Shown: positions 24,385-33,538 of the stretch, piece by piece | Layout of the letters: each line of letters opens with the position of its first letter | How positions within the stretch are numbered: the first letter of the stretch is position 1 | Assembly (NCBI GenBank): GCA_947480015.1 | Contig: CANKBS010000030.1 | Span: forward strand, 1 to 44,708 | DNA from: Sphingobacteriaceae bacterium | Lineage (GTDB): Bacteria > Bacteroidota > Bacteroidia > B-17B0 > Aurantibacillaceae | DNA: 44,708 bases | Direction: 5' to 3' | Notes under the pieces: generated by a model | Database searches by the model: none | Told to the model about the DNA's origin: nothing | What the model saw: only the letters and a program-made list of their open reading frames with translations | Program-made: the position numbers and the translations under genes

Positions 24385-24804
24385 ATGAAAATTGGTTTTG
24401 CCTGTGGTGTTTTTGACCTGTTTCATGCGGGTCATGTGCTCATGCTTAAGGAATGCAGAGGAAACTGCGACTACCTGCTAGTAGCGCTGAACAGGGCTGA
24501 AAATTTTTCGGAGACGATCAATCCGGGCAAAAAAAAACCGGTTTATTCACTCGAAGAGCGGAAACTGATCCTGGCAAGCTGCCGCTATGTAGATGAAGTC
24601 ATAGACTATGCATCGGAAGAAGACCTGTTGAAACTGCTCAAAACAAGGAATATCTCGATTCGCTTTTTAGGTGATGACTATAAACAGAAGCCGATAACCG
24701 GTGATGACTTAGGAATTGAAATTTATTACACGGACAGGAGTCACGGGTTGAGTACGAGCTATTACAGGGGGAAATTAACTAAGAAAAACAAGAATGCTGA
24801 ATAG
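24385..24804 (+). CDS. Cytidylyl/adenylyltransferase (TagD/RfaE domain II-like)
   Basis: A 139-residue nucleotidyltransferase of the HxGH superfamily. GVFDLFHAGH has the HAGH motif at 14-17, RKLILASCRYVDEVI (59-73) and FLGDDYK follow, and RSHGLSTS (118-125) corresponds to the RTEGISTT motif. The latter two features are closer to glycerol-3-phosphate cytidylyltransferase (TagD) than to E. coli HldE, but the position after a heptose-type kinase and isomerase argues for activating heptose 1-phosphate. The nucleotide (ADP, GDP or CDP) is open. It overlaps the next gene by 11 bp. GC content is visibly higher here than in the flanking glycosyltransferase genes. Confidence 0.78.
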   Translation: MKIGFACGVFDLFHAGHVLMLKECRGNCDYLLVALNRAENFSETINPGKKKPVYSLEERKLILASCRYVDEVIDYASEEDLLKLLKTRNISIRFLGDDYKQKPITGDDLGIEIYYTDRSHGLSTSYYRGKLTKKNKNAE

Positions 24805-25651
24805 TTTTCTTTTTATAATCCCGCTAACCCCAAAAACACACTTAACACCCTTAAGAAGTTCTTTAAGGCAGCTTTGTTTTAATGCACTTGCTACTCAAAC
24901 TTATGGTAACTGGAAAGCGATGTTGATTGGGTATACTACTGAAGAAGAAAAATTACACGAAAATTTCATCCTTGTAAACTACGAAGGTGCAAAGGAGGAA
25001 AAGTTACAAATTGCAACGCAATACATTTTAGAACAAAATCTGCACTGCGACTATATTATCCGTTTGGATGATGATGACATATTTAATCCAACTTTACTAA
25101 CCGAACTTGCAAACAGGACTTTTGATCTGTTCACCGATAAATACCACACTTTTTTGGACGTTTCCACTGGACTTTTAACGCAGCAGGTTCTTTACTGGTT
25201 TCCTAATTCATGCATCCTTGCCAAAAAACACGCGTTAACTGTATTCGGGGTGTATCCCCCTGAGGATCAGGGAAAATCATATAAGAAATTTAAGGAATTG
25301 GCTTTCTTGATTGAAAATGGGCATGCGGATTTTCACTTTTATTTTAACGCGAATCATACCATTTTGTTTGCCAATAAAAATAACCCGGCATATGTGCGAA
25401 CATTGTATCCCGATTCACATAGTTCCACATTTTCGGGTGGTCATGAAAAATTCATGAATAATTTTGGCGACTGGCGAAAAAACACATTCCAAGCGTTCCA
25501 GTTTTTAAAAGGATTCCCAAAAATAATCTCCCCCTTAAGCTCTGGGAAAAGCCAGGGCTTAAACGCGTTATTGAAAAACCGGCTCGCTAACTTAAGAGCG
25601 GCACTCAACTATGAAAAAGTAGTTATTAAAAATAACACTGAACGAAAATAA
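24794..25651 (+). CDS. Putative GT-A glycosyltransferase
   Basis: A 285-residue protein with an N-terminal strand SFLFIIPLTPK, a QTYGNWKAMLIG segment that matches the second strand of GT2-like enzymes, and an acidic metal-binding motif IIRLDDDDIFNP (88-99). The usual C-terminal transmembrane region is absent. The combination points to an atypical GT-A fold glycosyltransferase, though the sequence between the motifs is not familiar. It overlaps the heptose nucleotidyltransferase gene by 11 bp, so transfer of the activated heptose is a natural guess. A 5 bp gap leads to the amidotransferase gene. Confidence 0.68.
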   Translation: MLNSFLFIIPLTPKTHLTPLRSSLRQLCFNALATQTYGNWKAMLIGYTTEEEKLHENFILVNYEGAKEEKLQIATQYILEQNLHCDYIIRLDDDDIFNPTLLTELANRTFDLFTDKYHTFLDVSTGLLTQQVLYWFPNSCILAKKHALTVFGVYPPEDQGKSYKKFKELAFLIENGHADFHFYFNANHTILFANKNNPAYVRTLYPDSHSSTFSGGHEKFMNNFGDWRKNTFQAFQFLKGFPKIISPLSSGKSQGLNALLKNRLANLRAALNYEKVVIKNNTERK

Positions 25652-25656
25652 TTTAA

Positions 25657-26784
25657 ATGGTGTGTACAAAATGCATATTAACATCTGAAGACGCGTCTGA
25701 AATTACCTTCGACACGAATGGCGTATGCAGCTTCTGTAATCACTATGAGACAAGCCTTAAGTCACAGGTATCCAAATCTGATCGCAGTAAAGATCTTGAG
25801 CAGCTTATAAAGGATGTTAAAGAAAAAGGCAAAGAATATGATTGCATTATAGGCGTCAGCGGCGGTGTGGATAGCACCTATGTGGCCTACCTCGCAAAAC
25901 AAAAAGGCTTAAGGCCACTTGCCGTGCATCTGGATTACGGATGGAACAGTGAACTGGCGGTTGCAAATATCCGATCCACATTAAATGTACTCGGAATCGA
26001 TTTGTACACACATGTGGTTGACTGGGAAGAAATAAAAGACTTACAGCTGGCATTTCTAAAAGCATCTGTTGTTGATATTGAATTGTTGAACGACTTTGCT
26101 ATTTATGCAGTTCTTCATAACCAGGCCTACAAACGAGGTATCAAATATGTGTTGCACGGTATGAATACAGAAACAGAAGGTGGGAAATTGCCTGAAGGTT
26201 GGGCGCATGAAAAATTTGACCAGTTAAACATTTTGTCCATCCATAAAAAATTTGGACATAAACAACTCAAAACTTATCCGCGCCTTTCTTTTTTTAAGCG
26301 TTTATATCTGATGAAAGTATATAAGCTACAATGGGTAGGGATTCTTGATTTTATGCCTTACAACAAAGACCAGGTGAAAGAGCTCATTATAAAAGAACTG
26401 GCATGGCGCGATTACGGCGGAAAACATTTTGAGTCGATATTCACACGTTTTTACCAGGCTTATATCTTACCGAGAAAGTTTAAGATTGACAAACGTAAAT
26501 TCCATTACTCAGTTCTGATTTGTTCGGGACAAATGACCCGTGAACAAGCCATAAAGGAAATGGAGAAACCCGCGTACGATCCACAAATGCTTAAAGAGGA
26601 TTACGCCTTCGTACTTAAAAAACTCGGACTCACTGAAGGCAAATTTGAAGCAATCATGGATCTTCCGGTAAGAAGCCATCTAGAATATTCTTCCTATGTA
26701 AACAAACACTATAAAAATTACGAAATGTTTTTTAAAGCAATTAAACCAATGACGCAATTCGTGAAAAAATTAATAGGAAAGTAA
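25657..26784 (+). CDS. N-acetyl-sugar amidotransferase (WbpG/PseA family)
   Basis: A 375-residue ATP-dependent amidotransferase. Residues C3, C6, C24 and C27 (CTKC and CSFC) form the N-terminal zinc-ribbon signature, and the PP-loop GVSGGVDST is at 66-74. HGMNTETEG and ILDFMPYNKDQVKELI are typical of the family. WbpG/PseA/LegA-type enzymes convert an N-acetyl group to acetamidino, using ammonia passed from HisH- and HisF-like partners. No HisH or HisF lies next to this gene, though a HisF-like fragment is at the left edge of the window, 25 kb away. Codon choice is somewhat GC-richer than the flanks. The target could be the nonulosonate or the diacetamido-uronate sugar. Confidence 0.85.
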   Translation: MVCTKCILTSEDASEITFDTNGVCSFCNHYETSLKSQVSKSDRSKDLEQLIKDVKEKGKEYDCIIGVSGGVDSTYVAYLAKQKGLRPLAVHLDYGWNSELAVANIRSTLNVLGIDLYTHVVDWEEIKDLQLAFLKASVVDIELLNDFAIYAVLHNQAYKRGIKYVLHGMNTETEGGKLPEGWAHEKFDQLNILSIHKKFGHKQLKTYPRLSFFKRLYLMKVYKLQWVGILDFMPYNKDQVKELIIKELAWRDYGGKHFESIFTRFYQAYILPRKFKIDKRKFHYSVLICSGQMTREQAIKEMEKPAYDPQMLKEDYAFVLKKLGLTEGKFEAIMDLPVRSHLEYSSYVNKHYKNYEMFFKAIKPMTQFVKKLIGK

Positions 26785-26789
26785 TCAAA

Positions 26790-28178
26790 ATGATAGACAA
26801 GGAAAATAAAGAAATGTTACTGTTTTCGCACTTTTTAAACCAAGAGGAATTAGATAAAGTCACGTATTTCTCCTATTACCCTGTTTTAATAGAGCGATCT
26901 GAGAGGCAACCCATTGCCAGGATTTTACCCTCTGACGATTGTATTGCTTACGTAACGGAATTTGAAATTGAAACAAAAAAAATCCTTAAGGGAGAAAAAA
27001 ACTGGTTTAATGAAGCGTTAATTGAAAAAATAGACACTAAACGATTACTACCCGATGAGAAAATAAAATCAATCAACTTTTTTCACAAAAAGCATGATAA
27101 GTGCATTTTCTTTAACCTCCTTGATTATTGTTATGGGCACTCCCTAGTTAAGCTTTTAAATGTCCAGAAGTTTTATGAGGCGTATCATTACACGCATGAT
27201 ATATTTATTGTAAGTTTTCCGGACATTCACGATTACTTTCCAAAAAAAGATTTTAGCTCATGCCTTCTGGCCCTTTCTTTTTCTGAAATAAAAACGATCC
27301 ACAATCTTGAAAATTTAATTAACAAGGTAAAGGCAAATTATAAGACCGTAGATTTTCCTGTAATGGATGCCTATTTGAAAATTGAAAACAAACCGAGTAC
27401 AATACAGTTTTTCAATTTTTACGGAGAGGGGCCAAATAGTTATAAAGACAAAAAAATTGTTTCAGTATGCTACAGGAAAGAATTGGGCAGAAAATTGTGG
27501 GGCAATTCACAGGCAGAACAGATGACACAATTCCTAATGGTTCTGAAAGCGTATTTTGATAAGGATGTTTTATATTGTATTTTGGGTGATAAAGACGAAA
27601 AACAATTTCCATCTTGGATCCTCGATAAACGAGTGAGCAACTATCCTAATCCATGCGTGTATGAATACAGTCAAATTGCTTCTTCCAGTATCCTTACCAT
27701 AGGTGTTATTGGCTCGAACCTCATGATCCCATCGCTACTTTCACCGGGCATGGTAGTCCATATCGTGAAGGAGGATTTTACAAATTTAACGGCCACGGAT
27801 TCCATAAATTACAATGAATATTCTACTAAAACTGCTTTTGATCACATTTATCTGTACGAAGACCTTAATAAACGTGATTTTTCACCGCGAGACCTGGCTT
27901 ATAAAATACTCAGACTCTTTGCCGGCAAACTCTTTATTAATTATCGCGACGTTTGTATAGGTCTGTTAAGAGACACAAAAAAAGTGGCTACACAGGCAGA
28001 GTTTATTTTAGCCGAACATTCTTATTTTAAGTATTCGAAAGTTAAGCAGTTAATTTTTGAATTTAATACCAGGGTCTATCAAAAGAATAAACGCCAGATG
28101 ATCATATCCTTATTAACAGGCAATCCACTATATTTATTGAACAAAGTAGTTAAGAAAGTAAGACAAAAATTAAAATAA
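26790..28178 (+). CDS. Unrecognised large protein, possible GT-B-like transferase
   Basis: A 462-residue protein I cannot assign. It has no signal peptide; a central SVCYRKELGRKLWG region and a later SSSILTIGVIGSNLMIPSLL segment could be the donor-binding part of a GT-B fold, and CVYEYSQIASSS precedes it as in nucleotide-sugar loops. The C-terminal 60 residues are very basic (KVVKKVRQKLK end), suggesting membrane association. It starts 5 bp after the amidotransferase gene and is followed by a 145 bp gap, so it probably ends that transcription unit. A glycosyltransferase is a guess from context. Confidence 0.5.
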   Translation: MIDKENKEMLLFSHFLNQEELDKVTYFSYYPVLIERSERQPIARILPSDDCIAYVTEFEIETKKILKGEKNWFNEALIEKIDTKRLLPDEKIKSINFFHKKHDKCIFFNLLDYCYGHSLVKLLNVQKFYEAYHYTHDIFIVSFPDIHDYFPKKDFSSCLLALSFSEIKTIHNLENLINKVKANYKTVDFPVMDAYLKIENKPSTIQFFNFYGEGPNSYKDKKIVSVCYRKELGRKLWGNSQAEQMTQFLMVLKAYFDKDVLYCILGDKDEKQFPSWILDKRVSNYPNPCVYEYSQIASSSILTIGVIGSNLMIPSLLSPGMVVHIVKEDFTNLTATDSINYNEYSTKTAFDHIYLYEDLNKRDFSPRDLAYKILRLFAGKLFINYRDVCIGLLRDTKKVATQAEFILAEHSYFKYSKVKQLIFEFNTRVYQKNKRQMIISLLTGNPLYLLNKVVKKVRQKLK

Positions 28179-28323
28179 TAGAGGTGATACGTATTTTAAC
28201 ACCCAACATTTTTAGGCGCTATAGGCAACTCCCTTCATGACGTGGCAAAAAAAACCAAAGACAATGATCAAAATTGGCGGCAGGCCTAACTAATGTCAAT
28301 TTCTAAAGCCAACAAGTTTCGCA

Positions 28324-29820
28324 ATGTTATTTAACTCCATTGAATTTCTTCTTTTCTTTTTTGTGGTAACTACTACTTACTTTATACTTCCACATAAATA
28401 CAGGTATTTGCTTTTGCTAGTTAGCAGCTGTTATTTTTATATGGCTTTTGTGCCAATTTATATTTTAATCTTAGGCTTTACCATTGTAATCGATTATTTT
28501 GCAGGAATACTCATTGAAAATACGCAGGGCAAGCGAAGGAAAATATTTTTGATTGTTAGTCTTGTTTCAAACATTTTAGTGCTAGCGATTTTTAAATACT
28601 ATAATTTTTTCAACGAAAATCTTTCGCATGTACTTGGAGCTTTTGGAAATAAAAACCCGGTTCCATTTTTATCCATATTACTCCCTATTGGTTTATCATT
28701 TCATACTTTTCAAGCTATGAGCTACACAATAGAAGTGTATAGGGGAAACCAAGCTGCCGTTCGCCATTTTGGCATTTATTCGCTTTATGTAATGTTCTAC
28801 CCGCAATTAGTAGCAGGCCCCATTGAAAGGCCTCAAAACTTACTGCATCAGTTTGTTGAAAAACATGAATTTAATTATAACCGGGTAACAAGCGGATTAA
28901 AGCTAATGGTATGGGGTCTTTTTAAAAAAGTAGTGATTGCCGACCGGCTATCCATATTTGTAGACCAGGTTTATAATGATCCATCTCAATTTGAAGGACT
29001 CTCATTAATTGTGGCGACATTGTTTTTTACATTCCAGATCTATTGCGATTTTTCCGGGTATTCAGATATGGCACTTGGCGCGGCTGAAGTAATGGGCTTT
29101 AAACTCATGCAAAATTTCAAACGACCCTATTTTTCTCGTTCTATTTCAGAGTTTTGGAAAAGGTGGCACATTTCTCTTTCAACCTGGTTCAGAGATTATG
29201 TTTACATACCGCTAGGGGGTAATCGTACCTCAAGTAAATGGCGTTGGTATTATAATTTAGTTATAGTATTTCTTTTAAGTGGTCTTTGGCACGGTGCTAG
29301 TTGGACTTTCATTATTTGGGGCGCCATGCATGGGTTTTATCTTGTATTCGCAATTATTTCTGAATCCTTAAGAGATAAAATAAATAAGGGAATCGGAATT
29401 ACAAAGTTTCCAGCATTATGGCGAATTTGGCAAATGATTATTACTTTTTCTTTAGTGAGTTTTGCCTGGATCTTTTTCAGAGCAAACTCAACTAACGACG
29501 CTTTTTATATAACTTCTCATTTATTTTCAGACGTATGGGAATCCTGCAGTGCTATTGCTGAAAATTTCTATAAAACCGGCCAAGGTAAAAATGTATTTGC
29601 GCCTATATTGCTTGGACAAAACATACAGGAGTTTATAATTGCGATAGTGGCCTTAGTGTTTATGGAAACTGTTCATTTTATGCAAGAAAAAGGGAGTGTT
29701 CGTCAAAAAATAAACAAGCAGCCTCTTCTTGTAAGATGGAGCATTTATTATCTTGCTGTACTTGCAATATTGTTTTTAGGCGTATTTGAACAACGTCAAT
29801 TTATTTATTTCCAGTTTTAA
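28324..29820 (+). CDS. MBOAT-family O-acyltransferase (AlgI-like), copy 1
   Basis: A 498-residue polytopic membrane protein of the membrane-bound O-acyltransferase family. It starts MLFNSIEFLLFFFVV and has about ten hydrophobic segments. The AlgI-type signatures are present: YFSRSISEFWKRWHISLSTW, then RDYVYIPLGGNR and the invariant-histidine motif GLWHGASW (H323). Such proteins move acetyl groups across the inner membrane for a periplasmic partner. The gene immediately downstream (2 bp gap) encodes a membrane-anchored SGNH protein, as in algI-algJ. The C-terminus ends QFIYFQF, nearly identical to the ending of the second MBOAT at 33590. A 145 bp AT-rich gap upstream probably contains its promoter, but I could not identify one. 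Confidence 0.92.
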   Translation: MLFNSIEFLLFFFVVTTTYFILPHKYRYLLLLVSSCYFYMAFVPIYILILGFTIVIDYFAGILIENTQGKRRKIFLIVSLVSNILVLAIFKYYNFFNENLSHVLGAFGNKNPVPFLSILLPIGLSFHTFQAMSYTIEVYRGNQAAVRHFGIYSLYVMFYPQLVAGPIERPQNLLHQFVEKHEFNYNRVTSGLKLMVWGLFKKVVIADRLSIFVDQVYNDPSQFEGLSLIVATLFFTFQIYCDFSGYSDMALGAAEVMGFKLMQNFKRPYFSRSISEFWKRWHISLSTWFRDYVYIPLGGNRTSSKWRWYYNLVIVFLLSGLWHGASWTFIIWGAMHGFYLVFAIISESLRDKINKGIGITKFPALWRIWQMIITFSLVSFAWIFFRANSTNDAFYITSHLFSDVWESCSAIAENFYKTGQGKNVFAPILLGQNIQEFIIAIVALVFMETVHFMQEKGSVRQKINKQPLLVRWSIYYLAVLAILFLGVFEQRQFIYFQF

Positions 29821-29822
29821 AC

Positions 29823-30860
29823 ATGAAGACGCAGGTTAAAAAATTTATATTAAAACTGTCTCTTGTTTTTTTGCCATTTGTAAGCCTTTTGATGTTAGAA
29901 TTATTTGTTTTACCAATAGATTTTTTTACATTCAGGTTTTATGAAACACTTAACGTTGAGTATTTTACATCCTGGTTAAACGGGCCATTTTATCCCAACA
30001 TGCATCTTGAAAAAATTGAAGAAGGTGATCTATCACATAATACACCATTTGCGATAAAAAGAAAAATAATAACAGACACGGATAAATTCGGTTTCAGAAA
30101 AAAAAATACAGAAAAAAAAGCAGATGTGGTAATTATTGGCGATTCCTTTATCTGGGGGAGTAATTTATCACAAGACGAAATGTTAAGCGAAACACTTGAA
30201 AGAAAGATTAACAAAACCGTGTATCCATATGCCCAGGCAGAGATTAACGATTATATTATGGATGAAAGGTTTATCCAAAACCCACCTAAAACTGTAATCT
30301 TAGAACGTATTGAAAGATCAATTTATAGTCTCCCAGAACTTAATCAACAGCTGCTTAATGATCCAAAGCAACTTGGTTTACAAACAATGGCTATGTATTG
30401 CGATCGACTAATGAGTTCAAGAATGTTCAGTTATTACAAATCACGGTTTAATCACATTATTCAAAAGGCGAAGCCACAAAACGTGGACAGTGTTCTTTTC
30501 TTAAATGGCATACGGGCCTTTAAAGAAGCGTCAACCCTCGAACTTATCGCCACGGCAAATGTTATAGAAGGATACAGGGATTTTTTTAAAAAGAAGAATA
30601 TTGATTTTATTTTCCTGCCAATCCCCAACAAAGAGAATATATACTATAAATTATTTCCGGCGGCAAAAAAATATAATAATCTGCAGAGGTTAATTGAAAT
30701 TCTTAAAAAGAGAAATGTACGGGTAATCGACACGCAATCTGCTTTCGAAACAGCATATGGCCAGAGAGGTCAAACGCTTTATCATCGTGATGATACGCAT
30801 TGGAATTATAAAGGGGTTGAATTAACAGTAAATTTGATCGCTGATTCGCTAGAAAAATGA
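29823..30860 (+). CDS. Membrane-anchored SGNH acetyltransferase partner (AlgJ/AlgX-like)
   Basis: A 345-residue protein with one N-terminal membrane anchor (about 8-30) and a periplasmic SGNH-like domain. Block I is VVIIGDSFIWGS with GDSF at 106-109, and block V is the DDTHWNYKG motif near 323-330, giving the serine and the aspartate/histidine of the catalytic triad as in AlgJ/AlgX. A LPIPNKENIYYKLFP segment also fits the AlgX/AlgJ group. It lies 2 bp after the first MBOAT gene, so the two form an O-acetylation module acting on the exported or lipid-linked glycan in the periplasm. The acceptor sugar is unknown. Confidence 0.82.
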   Translation: MKTQVKKFILKLSLVFLPFVSLLMLELFVLPIDFFTFRFYETLNVEYFTSWLNGPFYPNMHLEKIEEGDLSHNTPFAIKRKIITDTDKFGFRKKNTEKKADVVIIGDSFIWGSNLSQDEMLSETLERKINKTVYPYAQAEINDYIMDERFIQNPPKTVILERIERSIYSLPELNQQLLNDPKQLGLQTMAMYCDRLMSSRMFSYYKSRFNHIIQKAKPQNVDSVLFLNGIRAFKEASTLELIATANVIEGYRDFFKKKNIDFIFLPIPNKENIYYKLFPAAKKYNNLQRLIEILKKRNVRVIDTQSAFETAYGQRGQTLYHRDDTHWNYKGVELTVNLIADSLEK

Positions 30861-30898
30861 ATCGGGAAAGTATTTTTTTACAGTAACTAAGAAATAAT

Positions 30899-31921
30899 AT
30901 GAAAAAAAGGAAAATAAAATTTGCAGTGGTGGGCTGCGGAAGTATTGGAAAAAGACATATTGCTGTTCTGGATGCAGAACCTGAAGCGGAAATAGTGGCT
31001 ATTTGTGATTTGGATGAAAAAAAGTGTTTGGAACAATCTCAACTTTATCAGAATATACCATATTATACTTCATATGAAAAAATGATTGAACAGATTAAAG
31101 CGGATGTAATTAGCGTGGTTACACCACACTTCTTGCATGCGGACATGGCAATTAAAGCACTCAATAAAAAATTCAATGTTCTGGTTGAAAAACCAATGGC
31201 TTTATCAGTGAAAGATTGCCAGGCTATGAATCAAGCGGCAGTGGAGAACCAGATGAAATTATGGGTAGTAAAACAAAATCGTCATAATGTTCCGATTAAG
31301 CTTGCGAAAGATGCGATTGATAAAGGAATGTTAGGAAAGATCTTTATGGTTAAATGTGATATTCTTTGGAACCGTTATCAAGGTTATTACGACGAGTCAC
31401 CATGGAGAGGTAAAAAGAAAGAAGAAGGAGGAGCCCTGTATACACAAGCCAGTCACTTTATTGATTTGTTGGTTTGGTGGTGCGGCGATGTGCAGGACGT
31501 GAAGACTTTTATGGAAACTCAAAACCATAATATTCAGACAGAAGATTCGGGCAGCGCTATTCTTAAATTTACTTCAGGAGCAATGGGAAGTTTGAACTGG
31601 ACCACCTGCGTTTACAACAAAAATTACGAAGGCAGTATCACCATCGTTGGAGAATACGGCACGATTAAAATTGGAGGACAGTACCTTAACAAAATTGAAT
31701 TTTGGGACGTGCTTGGTTATCCGCTTCAGGAAGGAATTGAATTTACAGATAAGCCAAACGCTTATGGAAAATATCAGGGAACCAGTTCAAACCATGATAA
31801 AGTGATTAAAACTATTATTGAAACGATGCGGAATAACGAAGTTAGCGTCGAAGCTGTAGAAGGATTAGAGGGTATGCGCTGTGTGGACGCCATTGAAAGA
31901 ATCTATAAGGCTTCAAATTGA
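30899..31921 (+). CDS. wlbA: WlbA/WbpB-like UDP-GlcNAcA 3-dehydrogenase (Gfo/Idh family)
   Basis: A 340-residue Gfo/Idh oxidoreductase. GCGSIGKRH (12-20) binds NAD and VEKPMALS has the catalytic lysine of EKP (97-99). KQNRHNVPIKLAKDAI and the GGALYTQASHFIDLLVWW segment are characteristic of WlbA/WbpB, which oxidise C3 of UDP-GlcNAc uronic acid. A hexapeptide N-acetyltransferase and a PLP aminotransferase follow directly with 1-3 bp junctions, the complete WlbA-B-C order. The pathway makes UDP-2,3-diacetamido-2,3-dideoxy-glucuronic acid. The preceding 6-dehydrogenase (WbpA) is not adjacent; the AlgD-like gene at 40246 is the only nucleotide-sugar dehydrogenase in view. Confidence 0.85.
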   Translation: MKKRKIKFAVVGCGSIGKRHIAVLDAEPEAEIVAICDLDEKKCLEQSQLYQNIPYYTSYEKMIEQIKADVISVVTPHFLHADMAIKALNKKFNVLVEKPMALSVKDCQAMNQAAVENQMKLWVVKQNRHNVPIKLAKDAIDKGMLGKIFMVKCDILWNRYQGYYDESPWRGKKKEEGGALYTQASHFIDLLVWWCGDVQDVKTFMETQNHNIQTEDSGSAILKFTSGAMGSLNWTTCVYNKNYEGSITIVGEYGTIKIGGQYLNKIEFWDVLGYPLQEGIEFTDKPNAYGKYQGTSSNHDKVIKTIIETMRNNEVSVEAVEGLEGMRCVDAIERIYKASN

Positions 31922-31923
31922 AA

Positions 31924-32391
31924 ATGGAAAACACCCCGCAGATAGTACAATCTTCAATCAAAAACGTTTCGTTTGGAGTCAATGTCAAAATAGTTGAACC
32001 GGTTAATATTTATGGCTGTAAAATAGGTTCAGATACCTTTATTGGGCCGTTTTGTGAAATACAAAAAGACGTTGTAATTGGTGAAAAATGTAAAATTCAA
32101 TCTCATACATTTATCTGTGAATTGGTTACAATTGGCCACGATTGTTTTATTGGTCATGGTGTAATGTTTATTAATGATCTGTTTTCATCCGGTGGTCCAG
32201 CCAGGGGAAATAAAGATTTGTGGAAGAAGACAGAAATCGGCGATCATGTTTCCATTGGAAGTAATGCAACTATTTTGCCCGTAGATATTTGCGATAATGT
32301 TGTAATTGGTGCAGGTTCGGTAGTTACAAAAAATATTACAGAACCAGGAATTTATGCCGGAAACCCTGCGAAAAAATTAAAAAACTTATAA
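31924..32391 (+). CDS. wlbB: WlbB/WbpD-like hexapeptide N-acetyltransferase
   Basis: A 155-residue left-handed beta-helix acyltransferase. Hexapeptide repeats run from NIYGCKIGSDTFIGPFCEIQ to VTIGHDCFIGHGVMF and VSIGSNATILP, and the ending GIYAGNPAKKLKNL is the usual LbH tail. It acetylates the 3-amino group of the UDP-sugar intermediate with acetyl-CoA, as a trimer. I place the start at the ATG 31924; a TTG at 31918 in frame would overlap the wlbA stop and add two residues. Its stop overlaps the next ATG by one base. Confidence 0.86.
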   Translation: MENTPQIVQSSIKNVSFGVNVKIVEPVNIYGCKIGSDTFIGPFCEIQKDVVIGEKCKIQSHTFICELVTIGHDCFIGHGVMFINDLFSSGGPARGNKDLWKKTEIGDHVSIGSNATILPVDICDNVVIGAGSVVTKNITEPGIYAGNPAKKLKNL

Positions 32392-33494
32392 TGGAAAAAA
32401 TACCTTTTGTTGATTTAAAAATACAGTACCAGAATTTAAAAACGGAAATAGATTCTGCGATAGCTTCTGTTATAGCAGATACAGCGTTTATTGGTGGAAG
32501 TTCAAATAAATATGTCAACCAATTCGAAAAAGATTTCGCACAATACCTCAAAGTTGAGCATGTTATTAGTTGTGCAAACGGCACTGACTCCCTCGAAATT
32601 TTACTTGAAGCTTTTCAAATTTCAAAAAATGATGAGGTTATTGTTCCTGCACTATCCTGGATTTCAACTTCAGAAGCCGTTGGTCGGGCTGGTGCCACAC
32701 CTGTCTTTGTGGATGTTTGCCCCGATACACTCTTAATGGATATCAATTTAATTGAAGAAAAAATTACGGCTAAAACCAGAGCTATTATTCCTGTCCATTT
32801 GTATGGTAACGCTTTAGATATGGAGTCTATAATACGTCTCGCGAAAAAGCACAATTTAATTGTGATTGAAGATTGCGCACAATCACATGGCGCTAAGTAC
32901 AATAACAAACTCACAGGTACATTCGGCCACGCTGCTTCATTTAGTTTTTATCCCGGAAAAAATCTTGGTGCCTATGGTGACGCTGGGAGTATGGTAACTA
33001 ATGACAAGACAATTGCGGATAAATGCCGAATGATTGCAAACCACGGCCAGTTAAAAAAACACCATCACCAAATGGAAGGCCGAAACTCACGGTTAGATGG
33101 AATACATGCTGCTATTCTTTCTGTTAAACTAAAATATCTTGATGTTTGGAATGATAAACGCAAAGACGCTGCGACTAAATACGCTAGCATTTTGCAACAC
33201 GCAGGCATTCAACTTCCAGTTGAAAATGTAAATGCTTCGCATGTATATCATTTATTTGTTATCCAACAAGAAAATCGCGATGAATTAATACAAAAATTGT
33301 CAAACAACAATATTGAATTCGCGATTCACTACCCAACGCCATTGCCGCTAATGGAAGCCTATTCAACAAGGGGTTTTACAAGTAATGATTTCCCTGTTGC
33401 AGCTAAAGCCTGCAATCAAATTTTGTCTTTGCCAATGTTTCCGGAAATTTCAGACCTTCAGATCAAAAGAATCGCTGCTATAATTTGCGATTGA
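32391..33494 (+). CDS. wlbC: WlbC/WbpE-like PLP aminotransferase
   Basis: A 367-residue DegT/DnrJ/EryC1 aminotransferase. CANGTDSLEI (61-70) binds the cofactor phosphate, EDCAQSHGA has the PLP-ring aspartate (161) and FYPGKNLGAYGDAG has the Schiff-base lysine K190. The GKNLGAYGDAG form is typical of WlbC/WbpE and other 3-keto-sugar aminotransferases. It transaminates the 3-keto product of WlbA before acetylation by WlbB. The ATG shares one base with the wlbB stop, and a 95 bp gap with a possible promoter follows. Clear paralogue, but not a duplicate, of the LegC aminotransferase at 1216. Confidence 0.88.
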   Translation: MEKIPFVDLKIQYQNLKTEIDSAIASVIADTAFIGGSSNKYVNQFEKDFAQYLKVEHVISCANGTDSLEILLEAFQISKNDEVIVPALSWISTSEAVGRAGATPVFVDVCPDTLLMDINLIEEKITAKTRAIIPVHLYGNALDMESIIRLAKKHNLIVIEDCAQSHGAKYNNKLTGTFGHAASFSFYPGKNLGAYGDAGSMVTNDKTIADKCRMIANHGQLKKHHHQMEGRNSRLDGIHAAILSVKLKYLDVWNDKRKDAATKYASILQHAGIQLPVENVNASHVYHLFVIQQENRDELIQKLSNNNIEFAIHYPTPLPLMEAYSTRGFTSNDFPVAAKACNQILSLPMFPEISDLQIKRIAAIICD

Positions 33495-33538
33495 AACAAC
33501 CCAATAAGTAATCTAACTCCAAAGGTTATAAGTTGACT

